From: Mycolicibacterium porcinum
Lineage (GTDB): Bacteria; Actinomycetota; Actinomycetes; Mycobacteriales; Mycobacteriaceae
Assembly: GCA_001942045.1 (NCBI GenBank)
Contig: MSTD01000004.1
Span: forward strand, 158,868-222,867
DNA length: 64,000 nt
Direction of reading: 5' to 3'
A program made the translations under genes and the position numbers. Below are positions 9,938-22,588 of this stretch, in pieces (within the stretch, counting starts at the first letter, position 1; each line of letters opens with the position of its first letter). The notes beneath the pieces are model-generated. The model was not told the origin of the DNA, searched no databases, and was given only the letters and a program-made list of their open reading frames with translations.

Positions 9938-11279
9938 GCACCAGCTCGCTGACGGTGGGGTGGATGTGCATCGTGCGCGATATCGCGGTGTAGGGCAGTT
10001 TGGCCGTCATGATGTCGAGGACCGAATGCACCACCTCGTCGCCGCCGACGCCGAGGATCGCCACTCCGAGAATCTCCTCGGTCTCGGCATCCACCACCAC
10101 CTTCATGAAGCCCTGGGTCTCGCCTTTCTCGACCGCGCGTCCCACCCTGGTCATCGGACGCTTGCCCACCAACGCTTTCCGGCCGGACTTGCGCACCTGA
10201 TCGGCGGTCATCCCGGCCCGGCCCAGCGGCGGGTCGATGTACAGCGCGTAGGTGGTGACGCGGTCGCTCACCCGGCGCGGATCATCGTCGAGCAGATTGG
10301 CGGCGACGATCTCGAAGTCGTTGTAGGACGTGTGGGTGAACGCGCCCTTGCCGTTGCAGTCCCCCATCGCCCAGATGTGATCGGCCGTGGTGCGCAGCTG
10401 ATCGTCCACCACGACGTAGCCCCGCGCATCGAGATCCACGCCGGCGTTCTCCAGCCCGAGGTCGTCGGTGTTCGGCGACCGTCCCACCGCGAGCAGCAGA
10501 TGCGTACCCGCGATCGGATCGGCCCCGTCCCGGGGCGTCACCTCGAAACCGCTGTCCCGCTTGGCAAACCGGATGCCCGTGGCGTCGAGCACCACGTCGA
10601 TCCCCTCGGCCCGCAGGATCTCGGCGATGGCCGCGGAGACGTCCTCGTCCTCACGGGAGGTCAGCCGCGGTCCTTTCTCGATCACCGTGACCCGGGCCCC
10701 GAACCGGCGGTACATCTGCGCGAACTCCAGCGCGATGTAGCTTCCGCCCACGATCACCAGATGCTCGGGTACCACGTCCAGGTCCAGGATGCCGACGTTG
10801 GTCAGGTAGTCGATACCGTCCAAGCCGGGAAATTCCGGAACTACCGCGCGGCCACCGACATTGAGAAAAATCCGATCGGCCCGCAGCAGTTGGCCGTCGA
10901 CGTCGACGGTGTGCGGGTCGACGAATCGGGCGTGTCCGCGGATCAGGGTGGCGCCGTCCATCGACTCTAGCCAGTCCTCGACGCCGTGGCGGTCGGCCAG
11001 CATGATCGCATCCTTGCGGGCTTTGACCTTGGCCATGTCGATGTCGATTTCGCCTGTGCCCACACCGAAATCCGCGCCGCGCCGCGCGAGATGGGCAGCG
11101 TGTGCACTGGCCACAAGGGTTTTGGTGGGGATGCAGCCGTAGTTGACGCAGGTGCCGCCGACCAGCTTGCGTTCGATCACCGCGACCGTCTGCCCCGCCT
11201 CGGTCAGCCGGCCCGCCAGCGGCGGCCCAGCCTGACCCGCGCCGATGACGATCGCGTCGAAACTCCGCGCGGGCGCCAT
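9903..11279 (-). CDS. FAD-dependent pyridine nucleotide-disulfide oxidoreductase (mercuric reductase/RclA-like)
   Basis: A 458-residue flavoenzyme. The N-terminal dinucleotide motif 'VIGAGQAGPPLAGRL' is followed by the redox-active disulfide 'GGTCVNYGCIPTK'. The second NAD(P)H motif is 'LVIVGGSYIALEFAQMY', the FAD motif 'DHIWAMGDCNG', and the C-terminal dimer motif 'HIHPTVSELV' carries the catalytic His. It lacks the N-terminal metal-binding domain and C-terminal cysteines of true MerA. Its core resembles RclA-type reductases that respond to reactive chlorine or copper. Mycobacterial copies are often called mercuric reductase, but activity on mercury is not supported here. Confidence 0.85.
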   Translation of the reverse strand: MAPARSFDAIVIGAGQAGPPLAGRLTEAGQTVAVIERKLVGGTCVNYGCIPTKTLVASAHAAHLARRGADFGVGTGEIDIDMAKVKARKDAIMLADRHGVEDWLESMDGATLIRGHARFVDPHTVDVDGQLLRADRIFLNVGGRAVVPEFPGLDGIDYLTNVGILDLDVVPEHLVIVGGSYIALEFAQMYRRFGARVTVIEKGPRLTSREDEDVSAAIAEILRAEGIDVVLDATGIRFAKRDSGFEVTPRDGADPIAGTHLLLAVGRSPNTDDLGLENAGVDLDARGYVVVDDQLRTTADHIWAMGDCNGKGAFTHTSYNDFEIVAANLLDDDPRRVSDRVTTYALYIDPPLGRAGMTADQVRKSGRKALVGKRPMTRVGRAVEKGETQGFMKVVVDAETEEILGVAILGVGGDEVVHSVLDIMTAKLPYTAISRTMHIHPTVSELVPTMLQELKPLD

Positions 11280-11282
11280 GAA

Positions 11283-11765
11283 CTAGAGGACGGAGGTCAG
11301 GGCCGCGATCGCGAAACCGCCGAGCACGGCGACCGCGTCCTCGAACAGCGCGACGGGCAGATCATGGCCATCGTTGCGGTCGACCAACCGCTTTCGCGCC
11401 TCGTAGCCGCCGAGGGTACCGATCACCGCACCGACGAGAGCGGCACCGAGCGCGGTGAACGTGTAGCCCCACGCGGTGCCGATCACCGCACCGGCGAACG
11501 CACCGGTGATCAAGCGGGCGATGAACTGCATCGGCGTCTTGCGGCTCGGTGTGCGCGGCAGCTGATCGGTAACCAACTCCACCACAGCGAGAATCGTCAA
11601 CACGGTGACCGTGACCGGGTGTGCCAACCATTGCACCCAGGTGCCGTCGAGGTTGATCCAGTTCAACGCAGCGGCCCACGCCACCGCGGCCGGAGCGGTG
11701 AACGCCCGCAGACCGGCCACCACGCCGATCAGAAGAGCCAACAACAGAACCAGAAAATGCGTCAC
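11283..11765 (-). CDS. integral membrane protein (Rv2120c-like, DUF4126-type)
   Basis: A 160-residue membrane protein, equal in length to Rv2120c. GTG 11765 is chosen because GGAGG lies 5 bases upstream, although the frame is open to 11807. Four to five hydrophobic segments are visible ('FLVLLLALLIGVVAGL', 'TVTVLTILAVVELV', a Gly/Ala-rich central stretch and a C-terminal one). 'GLRAFTAPAAVAWAAAL' is typical of DUF4126 proteins. No enzymatic motif is seen. It starts a minus-strand pair with the oxidoreductase gene (3-bp gap). Confidence 0.8.
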   Translation of the reverse strand: MTHFLVLLLALLIGVVAGLRAFTAPAAVAWAAALNWINLDGTWVQWLAHPVTVTVLTILAVVELVTDQLPRTPSRKTPMQFIARLITGAFAGAVIGTAWGYTFTALGAALVGAVIGTLGGYEARKRLVDRNDGHDLPVALFEDAVAVLGGFAIAALTSVL

Positions 11766-11831
11766 GGCGACCTCCGGGGCCTGGAATTGTCCCCCGGACG
11801 CTAACACGCAAGATGCCGCAGCACCCGCTGA

Positions 11832-12698
11832 TCAGAAACGGCAGAACCGAATATCTGATGCGAGTATCGCTTTGGCGCCGATCGCGGCGATCTCATCCAT
11901 GATGGCGTTGACGTCGCGCCGCGGTACCAGAGCCCGCACGGCCACCCAGTCCGGATCCGCCAGCGGCGCGATCGTCGGCGACTCCAGCCCCGGTGTCACC
12001 GCGGTGGCCCGCTCCAAAACCGCACGCGGGCAGTCGTAATCCAGCATCAGGTACTGCTGGCCGAACACCACACCCTGCACGCGGGCGGTCAGCTGATCGC
12101 GCGCCGAGGCATTGTCGTCACCGTCGGCGCCGTCGCGTTCGATCAGCACCGCCTCCGACTCGCACAGCGGCGCGCCGAATGCCACCAGGTTGTGCAGCCC
12201 CAGGGTCCGACCCGAGCCGACGACGTCGGCGATGACGTCGGCGACCCCGAGCTGAATCGAGATCTCGACCGCGCCGTCCAGCCGGATCACCGAGGCCTCG
12301 ATGCCCTGCGCCGCAAGGTCCTTGCGCACGAGGTTCGGGAAGGAGGTGGCGATGCGCTTGCCCGCCAGGTCCTGCGGGGTCCAGTCCCGGCCGGCCGGCC
12401 CGGCATAACGGAAGGTCGAGTTGCCGAAGCCCAGCGACAGCCGCTCCCGCACCGGGGCGTCCGAATCGGCGGCCAGGTCCCGCCCGGTGATGCCCAGGTC
12501 GAGTTGCCCCGACCCCACGTAGATCGCGATGTCCTTGGGCCGCAGGAAGAAGAATTCGACGTTGTTGACCGGGTCGACGACGGTCAGGTCCTTGGGGTCA
12601 CGCCGGCGCCGGTACCCGGCCTCGGAGAGGATCTCGGCAGCCGCTTCGCTGAGCGAGCCCTTGTTGGGCACCGCGACGCGCAACATCTGATCGGCCAC
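11832..12698 (-). CDS. hisG: ATP phosphoribosyltransferase HisG (long form)
   Basis: The first enzyme of histidine biosynthesis, joining ATP and PRPP to phosphoribosyl-ATP. It has 288 residues, the long form with a C-terminal ACT-like domain that binds histidine for feedback control. Conserved parts include '[16 protein letters not shown]', '[14 protein letters not shown]', the PRPP loop '[19 protein letters not shown]' and the end '[11 protein letters not shown]', as in M. tuberculosis. GTG 12698 is 3 bp after hisE; an alternative ATG at 12686 would give 284 residues, the M. tuberculosis length. Confidence 0.95.
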   Translation of the reverse strand: MADQMLRVAVPNKGSLSEAAAEILSEAGYRRRRDPKDLTVVDPVNNVEFFFLRPKDIAIYVGSGQLDLGITGRDLAADSDAPVRERLSLGFGNSTFRYAGPAGRDWTPQDLAGKRIATSFPNLVRKDLAAQGIEASVIRLDGAVEISIQLGVADVIADVVGSGRTLGLHNLVAFGAPLCESEAVLIERDGADGDDNASARDQLTARVQGVVFGQQYLMLDYDCPRAVLERATAVTPGLESPTIAPLADPDWVAVRALVPRRDVNAIMDEIAAIGAKAILASDIRFCRF

Positions 12699-12701
12699 GG
12701 C

Positions 12702-12983
12702 TCACAACTTCCGGTAGACGTCGTCAAGGGTCAGGCCCCGGGAGATCATCAGCACCTGGGTCCAGTACAGCAACTGGCTGACCTCCTCGGCGAGCGACTC
12801 GTCGCTCTCGTGCTCGGCGGCCAGCCACACCTCGCCGGCCTCCTCCAGGATCTTCTTGCCGAGCCCATGGACACCGGCGTCAAGTGCGGCGACCGTGCCG
12901 CTACCGGCAGGTCTGGTGCGCGCTTTGTCGCTGAGTTCGGCAAACAGAGCCTCGAAGGTCTTCACGGACATGAATTGTTTCAT
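12702..12983 (-). CDS. hisE: phosphoribosyl-ATP pyrophosphatase HisE
   Basis: A 93-residue enzyme that hydrolyses phosphoribosyl-ATP to phosphoribosyl-AMP, the second step of histidine synthesis. ATG 12983 gives exactly the M. tuberculosis length; the frame extends 30 bp upstream but that part is not conserved. The helical metal-binding motif is '[18 protein letters not shown]', followed by the conserved C-terminus 'LDDVYRKL'. It forms an operon with hisG. Confidence 0.95.
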   Translation of the reverse strand: MKQFMSVKTFEALFAELSDKARTRPAGSGTVAALDAGVHGLGKKILEEAGEVWLAAEHESDESLAEEVSQLLYWTQVLMISRGLTLDDVYRKL

Positions 12984-13020
12984 GCGCCGTAGGGGTCGAT
13001 TCGTGCGGTGCAATAGAAGG

Positions 13021-13497
13021 GTGAGCGAACCAGCCGGCGATGACCTGCCGACCTACACTGCCCGGGTCGCGGCGATCCTCGAGATCCTGTCCAAACATGT
13101 GATCGTCGACGGCCTGGTCCAGAACAATCGCCTGGCCAACCCGATCCAGCCGCTCGACTGCCTGTCCGCTTCCTGGGGTGCCGACGTGGCCGCGGCCCCG
13201 ATCCTGGCCGTGTCGATCCACCCGGTCGACGACTTCGCCGCCGAGGTCGAGGAGTTGCGCTACGGCGCCGAGCTCACGCCAGGAGCCCACGAGGTGCCAC
13301 GTGCCGAAGCCGACGAGTTCGCCCTGGCACAGCCGCAACTGTCCAGCGTATGGGTCGTCGCGGGCCACTGTGAGGTCTATCTGGCCCATCGGGACCGCTC
13401 ACCGGACCAGCTGGTCGACGCGGCCGTCGAGATCGCGCGCGGTGTCGGTTGCGCGCCGTACGTCGACGATTACGAGCCCCCGCCGGAGCCGCGTTAG
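13021..13497 (+). CDS. conserved hypothetical protein
   Basis: A 158-residue protein from GTG 13021, only 37 bp from the divergent hisE start. It is acidic, without membrane segments or a signal peptide. Visible segments include '[20 protein letters not shown]', '[17 protein letters not shown]' and '[20 protein letters not shown]'. I do not recognise a family. M. tuberculosis has a PPE gene (Rv2123) at this site instead. It ends 4 bp into the sugar transporter gene on the opposite strand. Confidence 0.65.
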   Translation: MSEPAGDDLPTYTARVAAILEILSKHVIVDGLVQNNRLANPIQPLDCLSASWGADVAAAPILAVSIHPVDDFAAEVEELRYGAELTPGAHEVPRAEADEFALAQPQLSSVWVVAGHCEVYLAHRDRSPDQLVDAAVEIARGVGCAPYVDDYEPPPEPR

Positions 13498-15092
13498 GCG
13501 CTCATCGCCTCGGCGTGCATGTCCTCGAGGTGTTTGCCCTTGGTTTCCCGGACCCACTTCCACACGAACAGCAACGACAGCAGCGCACACAGTGCGTAGA
13601 AGCCGTACGCCACTCCGAGCACGTTCCGCAGTTCGGGGAACGACACGGTGATCAGCCAGTTGGCCACCCACTGCCCCGCCGCCGCCAGGCCCAACGCCGC
13701 GGCCCGGATCCGGTTGGGGAACATCTCCCCCAGCAGCACCCACACCACCGGCCCCCACGACATGCCGAATGCCACCACGAACAGGTTGGCCGCGATCAGC
13801 GCGATCGGCCCGGCCACACTGCCCAACTGGGGCTGACCGTCGACCTGCGGGGCGGTCCCGAAGATCACGGCCATGGTGCCCAGGGTGACCGCCATGCCGG
13901 TGGAGCCGATCAGCAGCAGCGGCTTGCGCCCGATCTTGTCGATCAGTGCGATGGCGATCAACGTGGTGACGATGTTGGTCACCGACGTGATCACGGTGAT
14001 GGTGAACGCCTGACTTTCCTTGAATCCGACGGCCTCCCACAACACGTTCGAGTAGTAGAAGATCACGTTGATACCGACGAACTGCTGGAAGATGGACAGC
14101 CCCAAGCCAACCCAGACGACGCCGTACAGCCCGCTGACGACGGCCACCCCGATGCCGAGCGCGGCGAACACCACGGCCGGCAGCCACAATCCGAGCGAGA
14201 CCGACGCCACGGCCAGGACGATGAACAGCAGCAGAAGCCACCACACGTAGCGGCGCACCCACGCGGTGAACCCGCCGATCGATCCGGGAGCCAGCGGCTT
14301 GAGCAGATCCTGCCAGGACGGCGGTTTCTCGGACTTCAGCGAGTCCTCGATCCGGTGGATGGTGATCTCCAGGTTCTTCTCGCCGAGAAGCATGGAGAGC
14401 ACCTTGCGCGCCTCCGGAATTCGGAACTTGGCGACCAGGTACCGCGGTGACTCCGGGATGGTGTAGGCCAGCGAGCCGTACACCAGGGCCGGAATGGCCA
14501 TCACCAGGAACATCCACCGCCAGGCTGCCAACCCCAGCCACAGTTCTTCGCGGGAGCCACCGGCCAGATGCGCGAGCAGATAGTCGATCGACAGGGACAG
14601 GAAGATCCCGGTCACGATTGCCAACTGTTGAAGTGAGCCCAGTCGCCCGCGGATGCGCGGCGGTGCTGTCTCGGCGATGTAGGTCGGCGCGATGACCGAC
14701 GCGACCCCGACGCCGAGGCCGCCGATGATGCGGAAGATCACCACCAGCCAGATGTGGGTGGCAACGGCGGTACCGATCGCGCTGATCAAGAACAGCAGCG
14801 CCGCGAGCTTCATGACCGACCGCCGGCCGATCCGGTCGGCCAACTGCCCTGCGGTCAGCGCCCCCACCGCGGCCCCCAGCAGCGCCGAGGCCACCGCGGA
14901 ACCGAGAACCACGTTGTTGATCTGGAATTCGTCCTGCAGGGCGGCGACCGCCCCGTTGATCACCGCGCTGTCATAACCGAAGAGCAAGCCGCCCAACGCG
15001 GCCACCGAGGCGATCCGGACCACCTTGCCGCTGTGCTCGGATTCCTCGTAGTCCAGGTCCGATGCCGGATCGCCGACCGGTCCGTGAGTCAT
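13494..15092 (-). CDS. glcP: MFS sugar-proton symporter, GlcP-like
   Basis: A 532-residue inner-membrane transporter of the sugar porter family. Family motifs: 'GGLLFGYDSAVINGA', 'GQLADRIGRRS', 'PTYIAETAPPRIRGRLGSL', 'IPESPRYLV' and 'QQFVGINVIFYYSN', which contains sugar-binding Gln and Asn residues. The central loop carries an extra hydrophobic region (about residues 283-325), so 14 rather than 12 segments are likely. M. smegmatis GlcP is encoded in the corresponding region, so glucose uptake is the best inference, but galactose, inositol or other sugars remain possible. Confidence 0.8.
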   Translation of the reverse strand: MTHGPVGDPASDLDYEESEHSGKVVRIASVAALGGLLFGYDSAVINGAVAALQDEFQINNVVLGSAVASALLGAAVGALTAGQLADRIGRRSVMKLAALLFLISAIGTAVATHIWLVVIFRIIGGLGVGVASVIAPTYIAETAPPRIRGRLGSLQQLAIVTGIFLSLSIDYLLAHLAGGSREELWLGLAAWRWMFLVMAIPALVYGSLAYTIPESPRYLVAKFRIPEARKVLSMLLGEKNLEITIHRIEDSLKSEKPPSWQDLLKPLAPGSIGGFTAWVRRYVWWLLLLFIVLAVASVSLGLWLPAVVFAALGIGVAVVSGLYGVVWVGLGLSIFQQFVGINVIFYYSNVLWEAVGFKESQAFTITVITSVTNIVTTLIAIALIDKIGRKPLLLIGSTGMAVTLGTMAVIFGTAPQVDGQPQLGSVAGPIALIAANLFVVAFGMSWGPVVWVLLGEMFPNRIRAAALGLAAAGQWVANWLITVSFPELRNVLGVAYGFYALCALLSLLFVWKWVRETKGKHLEDMHAEAMSA

Positions 15093-15149
15093 GGGGCGCC
15101 CTTCCGCAGCAATGCGTGATCAGGCTCACATTGAATCACACGGGTCGGA

Positions 15150-15842
15150 TCAGGCGGTGCGTTCTCCGGCTTGGGAATTCAGTTCGTGATACACCGCGCG
15201 GAGCCCGGCCACATCGAGCTGCGCCAGCGAAGAAACGTGCCTGCGGAACGGACCTGCGGGGACTTCCACATCGTTGGGTACCACCAACACCGGGCAACCC
15301 GCGGCCTCCGCGGATGCCGTGCCGGTGACGGAATCCTCGACCGCCAGGCAGGATGTGGTGGAGACGCCGAGGAGGTCGGCGGCCCGCAGGTAGGGATCGG
15401 GCGCCGGCTTGCCGCTGGGAACCTCGTCACCGCAGACGGTCACCGAAAAATAGTGGCGGCCAATGCTGTTCAATGCCCGCTCGGCCAGGTCCCGGCGGGT
15501 GTTGGTCACCAGAGCCATCGGGATCCCGGCGGCGGTGAGGCCGTCGAGCATCTCCTGAGCGCCCGGCCGCCACGGCAGCCCCTGCTCGAAAAGCTCACCG
15601 GTGTAGTCGTGCAACCAATCGGCCGACTCGGCCATGGCGTCGGGTGAGGGCTCCAGCCCCAGATCGTCATAGACGATCCGCATGACGGTCTCGGCCGAAC
15701 CGCCGACCGTGGATTCGCGCACCTCGTCGGTGAGCACTCCACCCATCCGCGCGTACAGCGCGTGCATGGCGATGTCCCAGAGTTTTTCGGAGTCGACGAG
15801 CGTGCCGTCCATGTCCCACAGCACAGCACGCATGCCGGCCAT
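15150..15842 (-). CDS. HAD-superfamily hydrolase (beta-phosphoglucomutase/phosphatase type)
   Basis: A 230-residue protein with all HAD motifs: I 'LWDMDGTLVDSE' (nucleophile and acid Asp), II 'MALVTNTRRDLA', III Lys in 'PSGKPAPDPYL', IV 'CLAVEDSVTG'. A C1-type helical cap follows motif I, as in beta-phosphoglucomutase and sugar-phosphate phosphatases. The frame starts at 15842; an ATG at 15833 is better spaced from GAGAGA and gives 'MRAVLWDMDG'. The nearby sugar permease suggests a sugar-phosphate substrate, but this is only inference. Confidence 0.85.
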   Translation of the reverse strand: MAGMRAVLWDMDGTLVDSEKLWDIAMHALYARMGGVLTDEVRESTVGGSAETVMRIVYDDLGLEPSPDAMAESADWLHDYTGELFEQGLPWRPGAQEMLDGLTAAGIPMALVTNTRRDLAERALNSIGRHYFSVTVCGDEVPSGKPAPDPYLRAADLLGVSTTSCLAVEDSVTGTASAEAAGCPVLVVPNDVEVPAGPFRRHVSSLAQLDVAGLRAVYHELNSQAGERTA

Positions 15843-15878
15843 TCTCTCATTGTCCGACCCCGTGGCTAGCGTGGGAGC

Positions 15879-16676
15879 ATGACGATCTTGGTGACCGGCG
15901 CCACCGGAAACATCGGCAGACGCGTCGTGGACGAACTAATTCGTTTGGGCGCCCAGGACATCCGCGCGCTGACCGCAAATCCGGCGAAGGCCGCGCTGCC
16001 GCCGGCTGTGACAGTAATCACCGGTTTTCTGGGGAAACCGCAGACGTTGCCGGCCGCATTCGAAGGCGTCGAGCGGGTGTATCTGGCGCCGTTCCCCGCC
16101 ACCGTCGAAGCCACCCTGGAGCTGATGGTGCAAGCCGGGGTTCGGCACGTGGTGGCGCTGTCCGGCGGTGCGCACTGGTCCGAACACGCCGCCGCCGTCG
16201 GCGCCTCCGGGCTGGCGCACACCCAGCTCGGCCCCGGTGAGTTCTGCGAGAACTTCGCGATGTGGGCTCCGCAGATCAAGACGGGCACGGTCCGCGACGT
16301 CAGCCCGGAGAGCGTCGAGTCACCGGTGTCGATGGACGACATCGCCCGAGTCGCGGCGCACCTGTTGACCGCGCCGCCGGACGCCCATCTGAACGCGATG
16401 TACGAGCTCACCGGCCCGGTGGCGTTGACCCGCGCCGACATCGCCCGCCAGATCGGCGTGGGCCTCGGCATACCCGTCGACATGCAGCGGTGCAGCCGCG
16501 CCGAGGCCGAAGAGCTGCTCCGTCCCGTCATGGGCGACGGCGCGCATTGGTACCTCGACCTTTTCGAGGGCGACCCGGAACACCAGGCCGCCAACGACAA
16601 CGTCGCACGGCTGACCGGCACCCCGGCCGAGTCGATGGCGCAGTGGGCAGCCCGCAACCGGGGCTTGTTCGACTAG
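15879..16676 (+). CDS. NmrA-like NAD(P)-binding SDR protein
   Basis: A 265-residue atypical short-chain dehydrogenase. 'MTILVTGATGNIGRRVVDEL' is the GxxGxxG Rossmann motif, and 'VRHVVALSGGAHW' stands where classical SDRs have their active site. The Tyr-x-x-x-Lys pair is absent, as in NmrA and quinone-reductase-like members that sense or use NAD(P). A TAGCGT hexamer lies 7 bases before ATG 15879, giving a probable leaderless transcript. It converges on metH with a 56-bp gap. Confidence 0.8.
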   Translation: MTILVTGATGNIGRRVVDELIRLGAQDIRALTANPAKAALPPAVTVITGFLGKPQTLPAAFEGVERVYLAPFPATVEATLELMVQAGVRHVVALSGGAHWSEHAAAVGASGLAHTQLGPGEFCENFAMWAPQIKTGTVRDVSPESVESPVSMDDIARVAAHLLTAPPDAHLNAMYELTGPVALTRADIARQIGVGLGIPVDMQRCSRAEAEELLRPVMGDGAHWYLDLFEGDPEHQAANDNVARLTGTPAESMAQWAARNRGLFD

Positions 16677-16732
16677 CCATTCGGGCCCGGCCGCGCCCGT
16701 GAACCTTTCGGGCGCACCGGCTTTCGGCCCGT

Positions 16733-20485
<3,753 letters not shown>

Positions 20486-20492
20486 ATGCGTT

Positions 20493-20509
20493 CCTTCCGT
20501 AGCGGAAGG
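20493..20509 (-). promoter_or_regulatory. metH: hairpin covering the metH ribosome-binding site
   Basis: On the minus strand CCTTCCG (20509-20503) pairs perfectly with CGGAAGG (20499-20493) across a 3-base loop. The second arm is the metH Shine-Dalgarno region, 7 bases before GTG 20485, so the folded RNA would hide the site. The rest of the 279-bp space to the PAC2 gene (20486-20764) holds divergent promoters but no cobalamin riboswitch that I can recognise. Confidence 0.5.
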
Positions 20510-20764
20510 CGTCCTTGACTCTGCCGAGCGTGGCGGATACGGGCAGAAACCCGGAACCGTTGCAACGCCTCTCGACCAGAAGAGTCTACGTCGTCATCCG
20601 ACAGACGTGTGGACGCCCAACTCGTCGCCGCGATCGACCCCGACCCGCGCGGGGATCGCGATATGAAACAGCGTAGTCGGTCTATCAAATACCGCTGTTC
20701 GACGCGGCGGCGACCCACCCGCACAACGGACTCATCGGCACCCGGCAAGGCTTACGCTGAGGGT

Positions 20765-21643
20765 GTGACACCGTCGTATCCGAACGCCGGCCGGCCGCTG
20801 AACCTGCCCGAATTGAAGGACGCCACCATCGTGGCCGCCTTCGAGGGCTGGAATGACGCCGGCGACGCGGCCAGTGACGCGCTGGACCATCTGGATGCGA
20901 TCTGGGAAGCCCAACCGATCGTCGAGATCGACGACGAGTCGTACTACGACTATCAGGTGAACCGCCCGGTGATCCGCCAGGTCGACGGCGTGACGCGCGA
21001 GCTGGTCTGGCCCTCGATGCGGATCTCGCACTGCCGGCCCCCGGGCAGCAACCGCGACGTGGTGTTGATGCATGGCGTCGAACCCAACATGCGCTGGCGC
21101 ACCTTCTGCGCCGAGTTGCTGGCCATCGCCGACAAACTCAACGTGCAGACCGTGGTGATCCTCGGCGCGCTGCTGGCCGACACCCCGCACACCCGGCCGG
21201 TGCCGGTGTCGGGATCGGCGTACTCAGCCGATTCCGCGAAGTTCTTCGGCCTGGAAGAGACCCGTTACGAAGGCCCGACCGGGATCGCCGGGGTATTCCA
21301 GGACGCCTGCGTGCAGGCCGGTATCCCGGCGGTCACGTTCTGGGCCGCCGTGCCGCACTACGTCTCGCAGCCGCCCAGCCCCAAGGCAACCGTGGCCCTG
21401 CTGCGCCGGGTCGAGGACGTGCTCGACGTCGAGGTGCCGTTGGCCGACCTGCCGGTGGCGGCCGAGGAGTGGGAGCAGGCCGTCACCGAGATGACCGCCG
21501 AGGACGAGGAGATCGCGGAGTACGTCGCCTCGTTGGAACAGCGCGGCGACGCCGAGGTCGACATGCACGAGGTGCTCGGCAAGATCGACGGCGACGCGCT
21601 GGCCGCGGAATTCGAGCGCTACCTGCGGCGTAGAGGCCGCTGA
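20765..21643 (+). CDS. PAC2 (proteasome assembly chaperone) family protein
   Basis: A 292-residue cytosolic protein, the same length as M. tuberculosis Rv2125. GTG 20765 lies 6 bases after the -10-like TACGCT (20753-20758), so the mRNA is probably leaderless; the longer frame from 20609 is not needed. PAC2 features include 'ATIVAAFEGWNDAGDAASDA', 'LMHGVEPNMRWRTFCAEL' and 'TVVILGALLADTPHTRPV'. Eukaryotic relatives help assemble the proteasome, and mycobacteria have a proteasome, but a chaperone role for the bacterial protein is not established. Confidence 0.9.
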   Translation: MTPSYPNAGRPLNLPELKDATIVAAFEGWNDAGDAASDALDHLDAIWEAQPIVEIDDESYYDYQVNRPVIRQVDGVTRELVWPSMRISHCRPPGSNRDVVLMHGVEPNMRWRTFCAELLAIADKLNVQTVVILGALLADTPHTRPVPVSGSAYSADSAKFFGLEETRYEGPTGIAGVFQDACVQAGIPAVTFWAAVPHYVSQPPSPKATVALLRRVEDVLDVEVPLADLPVAAEEWEQAVTEMTAEDEEIAEYVASLEQRGDAEVDMHEVLGKIDGDALAAEFERYLRRRGR

Positions 21644-21665
21644 GCGGCGTACTCGGCCGGAGCCG

Positions 21666-22550
21666 CTAGCTCTCCGGCTTCTCCAGGGCCTCGATGCGGG
21701 CACTGGTCGAACGGCCCAGCGCGGCGGCCTCGGCGTCGAGTTTCGGCAGCAGCGTCGGGGTGAACTTGAGGATGTCGCGCTCGGCCAGCGGCGTGGTGAC
21801 GAACGGCCGGATCCAGCGGAACGCACCGACCCACGCCGGGCTGTAGATGCGCTTCTTGCGTCCCTCGATGCCCTTGACGAACGCCGCGCCGCAGGCGTCG
21901 ACGGTGGTGGTCCGGTTCAGTGGCGGGGGCAGCTTCGACAGCATCTCCCGGAAGGCCGAAAGATCCGACTTGGCGTCCTGCACCAGCGGGGTGTCGATCC
22001 AGCTCATGTGCGCCGAGCCGACGTCGACGCCGCGGTGCGCCACCTCAAGGCGCAACGTGTTGGCGAAGTACTCGGCGCCGGCCTTGGACGCGTGATAGGC
22101 GGCCAGCCCGGGTGCCGAGGTGAACGCGGCCAGTGAGGACACCACCAGCACGTAGCCACGGCGCTCGATGACGGCCGGGAGCGTGGCGCGCACGGTGTTG
22201 AACACCCCGGTCACGTTGATGTCGACGACCCGCTTGAACGCCTCGGGATCCACCTGCAGGACCGAACCGAAGCTGGCGATACCGGCGTTGGCCATCACGA
22301 TGTCGATGCCGCCGAATCGCTCGACGGCGGCATCGGCGGCCTTCTGCATCGCGGGCAGATCGCGCACGTCGGCCAGCGCGGTCAGCACGTGCTCGTCCCC
22401 GAGTTCGGCGGCCAGTGCGCTCAGCGGCGCCTCGTCGAGGTCGGTGAGCACCAGTTTGGCGCCCCGACGTCGCAGCCGGCGGGCCACCTCGGCGCCGATG
22501 CCGCGGGCACCGCCGGTGATGAAGACGACTTTCCCGTTCACAGAACCCAT
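21666..22550 (-). CDS. short-chain dehydrogenase/reductase (Rv2129c-like)
   Basis: A 294-residue classical SDR. Cofactor motif 'FITGGARGIGAEVARRL', 'ADVRDLPAM', 'IVMANAGIASFGSV' and active site 'YHASKAGAEYF' (Tyr-x-x-x-Lys) are intact. ATG 22550 is chosen over the upstream 22568 start because the protein then begins 'MGSVNGKVVFITGG'. A -10-like TACGTT lies 6 bases before it, suggesting a leaderless transcript. It oxidises or reduces an unknown alcohol or ketone. It is the last minus-strand gene in the order cysQ-mshC-SDR, as in M. tuberculosis. Confidence 0.9.
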   Translation of the reverse strand: MGSVNGKVVFITGGARGIGAEVARRLRRRGAKLVLTDLDEAPLSALAAELGDEHVLTALADVRDLPAMQKAADAAVERFGGIDIVMANAGIASFGSVLQVDPEAFKRVVDINVTGVFNTVRATLPAVIERRGYVLVVSSLAAFTSAPGLAAYHASKAGAEYFANTLRLEVAHRGVDVGSAHMSWIDTPLVQDAKSDLSAFREMLSKLPPPLNRTTTVDACGAAFVKGIEGRKKRIYSPAWVGAFRWIRPFVTTPLAERDILKFTPTLLPKLDAEAAALGRSTSARIEALEKPES

Positions 22551-22588
22551 GGCGGCAACGTACCGCACGGGGGCCCAGGCGACGAGAC

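Noticed and set aside
20486..20764. Cobalamin riboswitch upstream of metH
   Set aside because: No B12 box or characteristic multi-stem core could be found by eye; only the RBS hairpin is clear.
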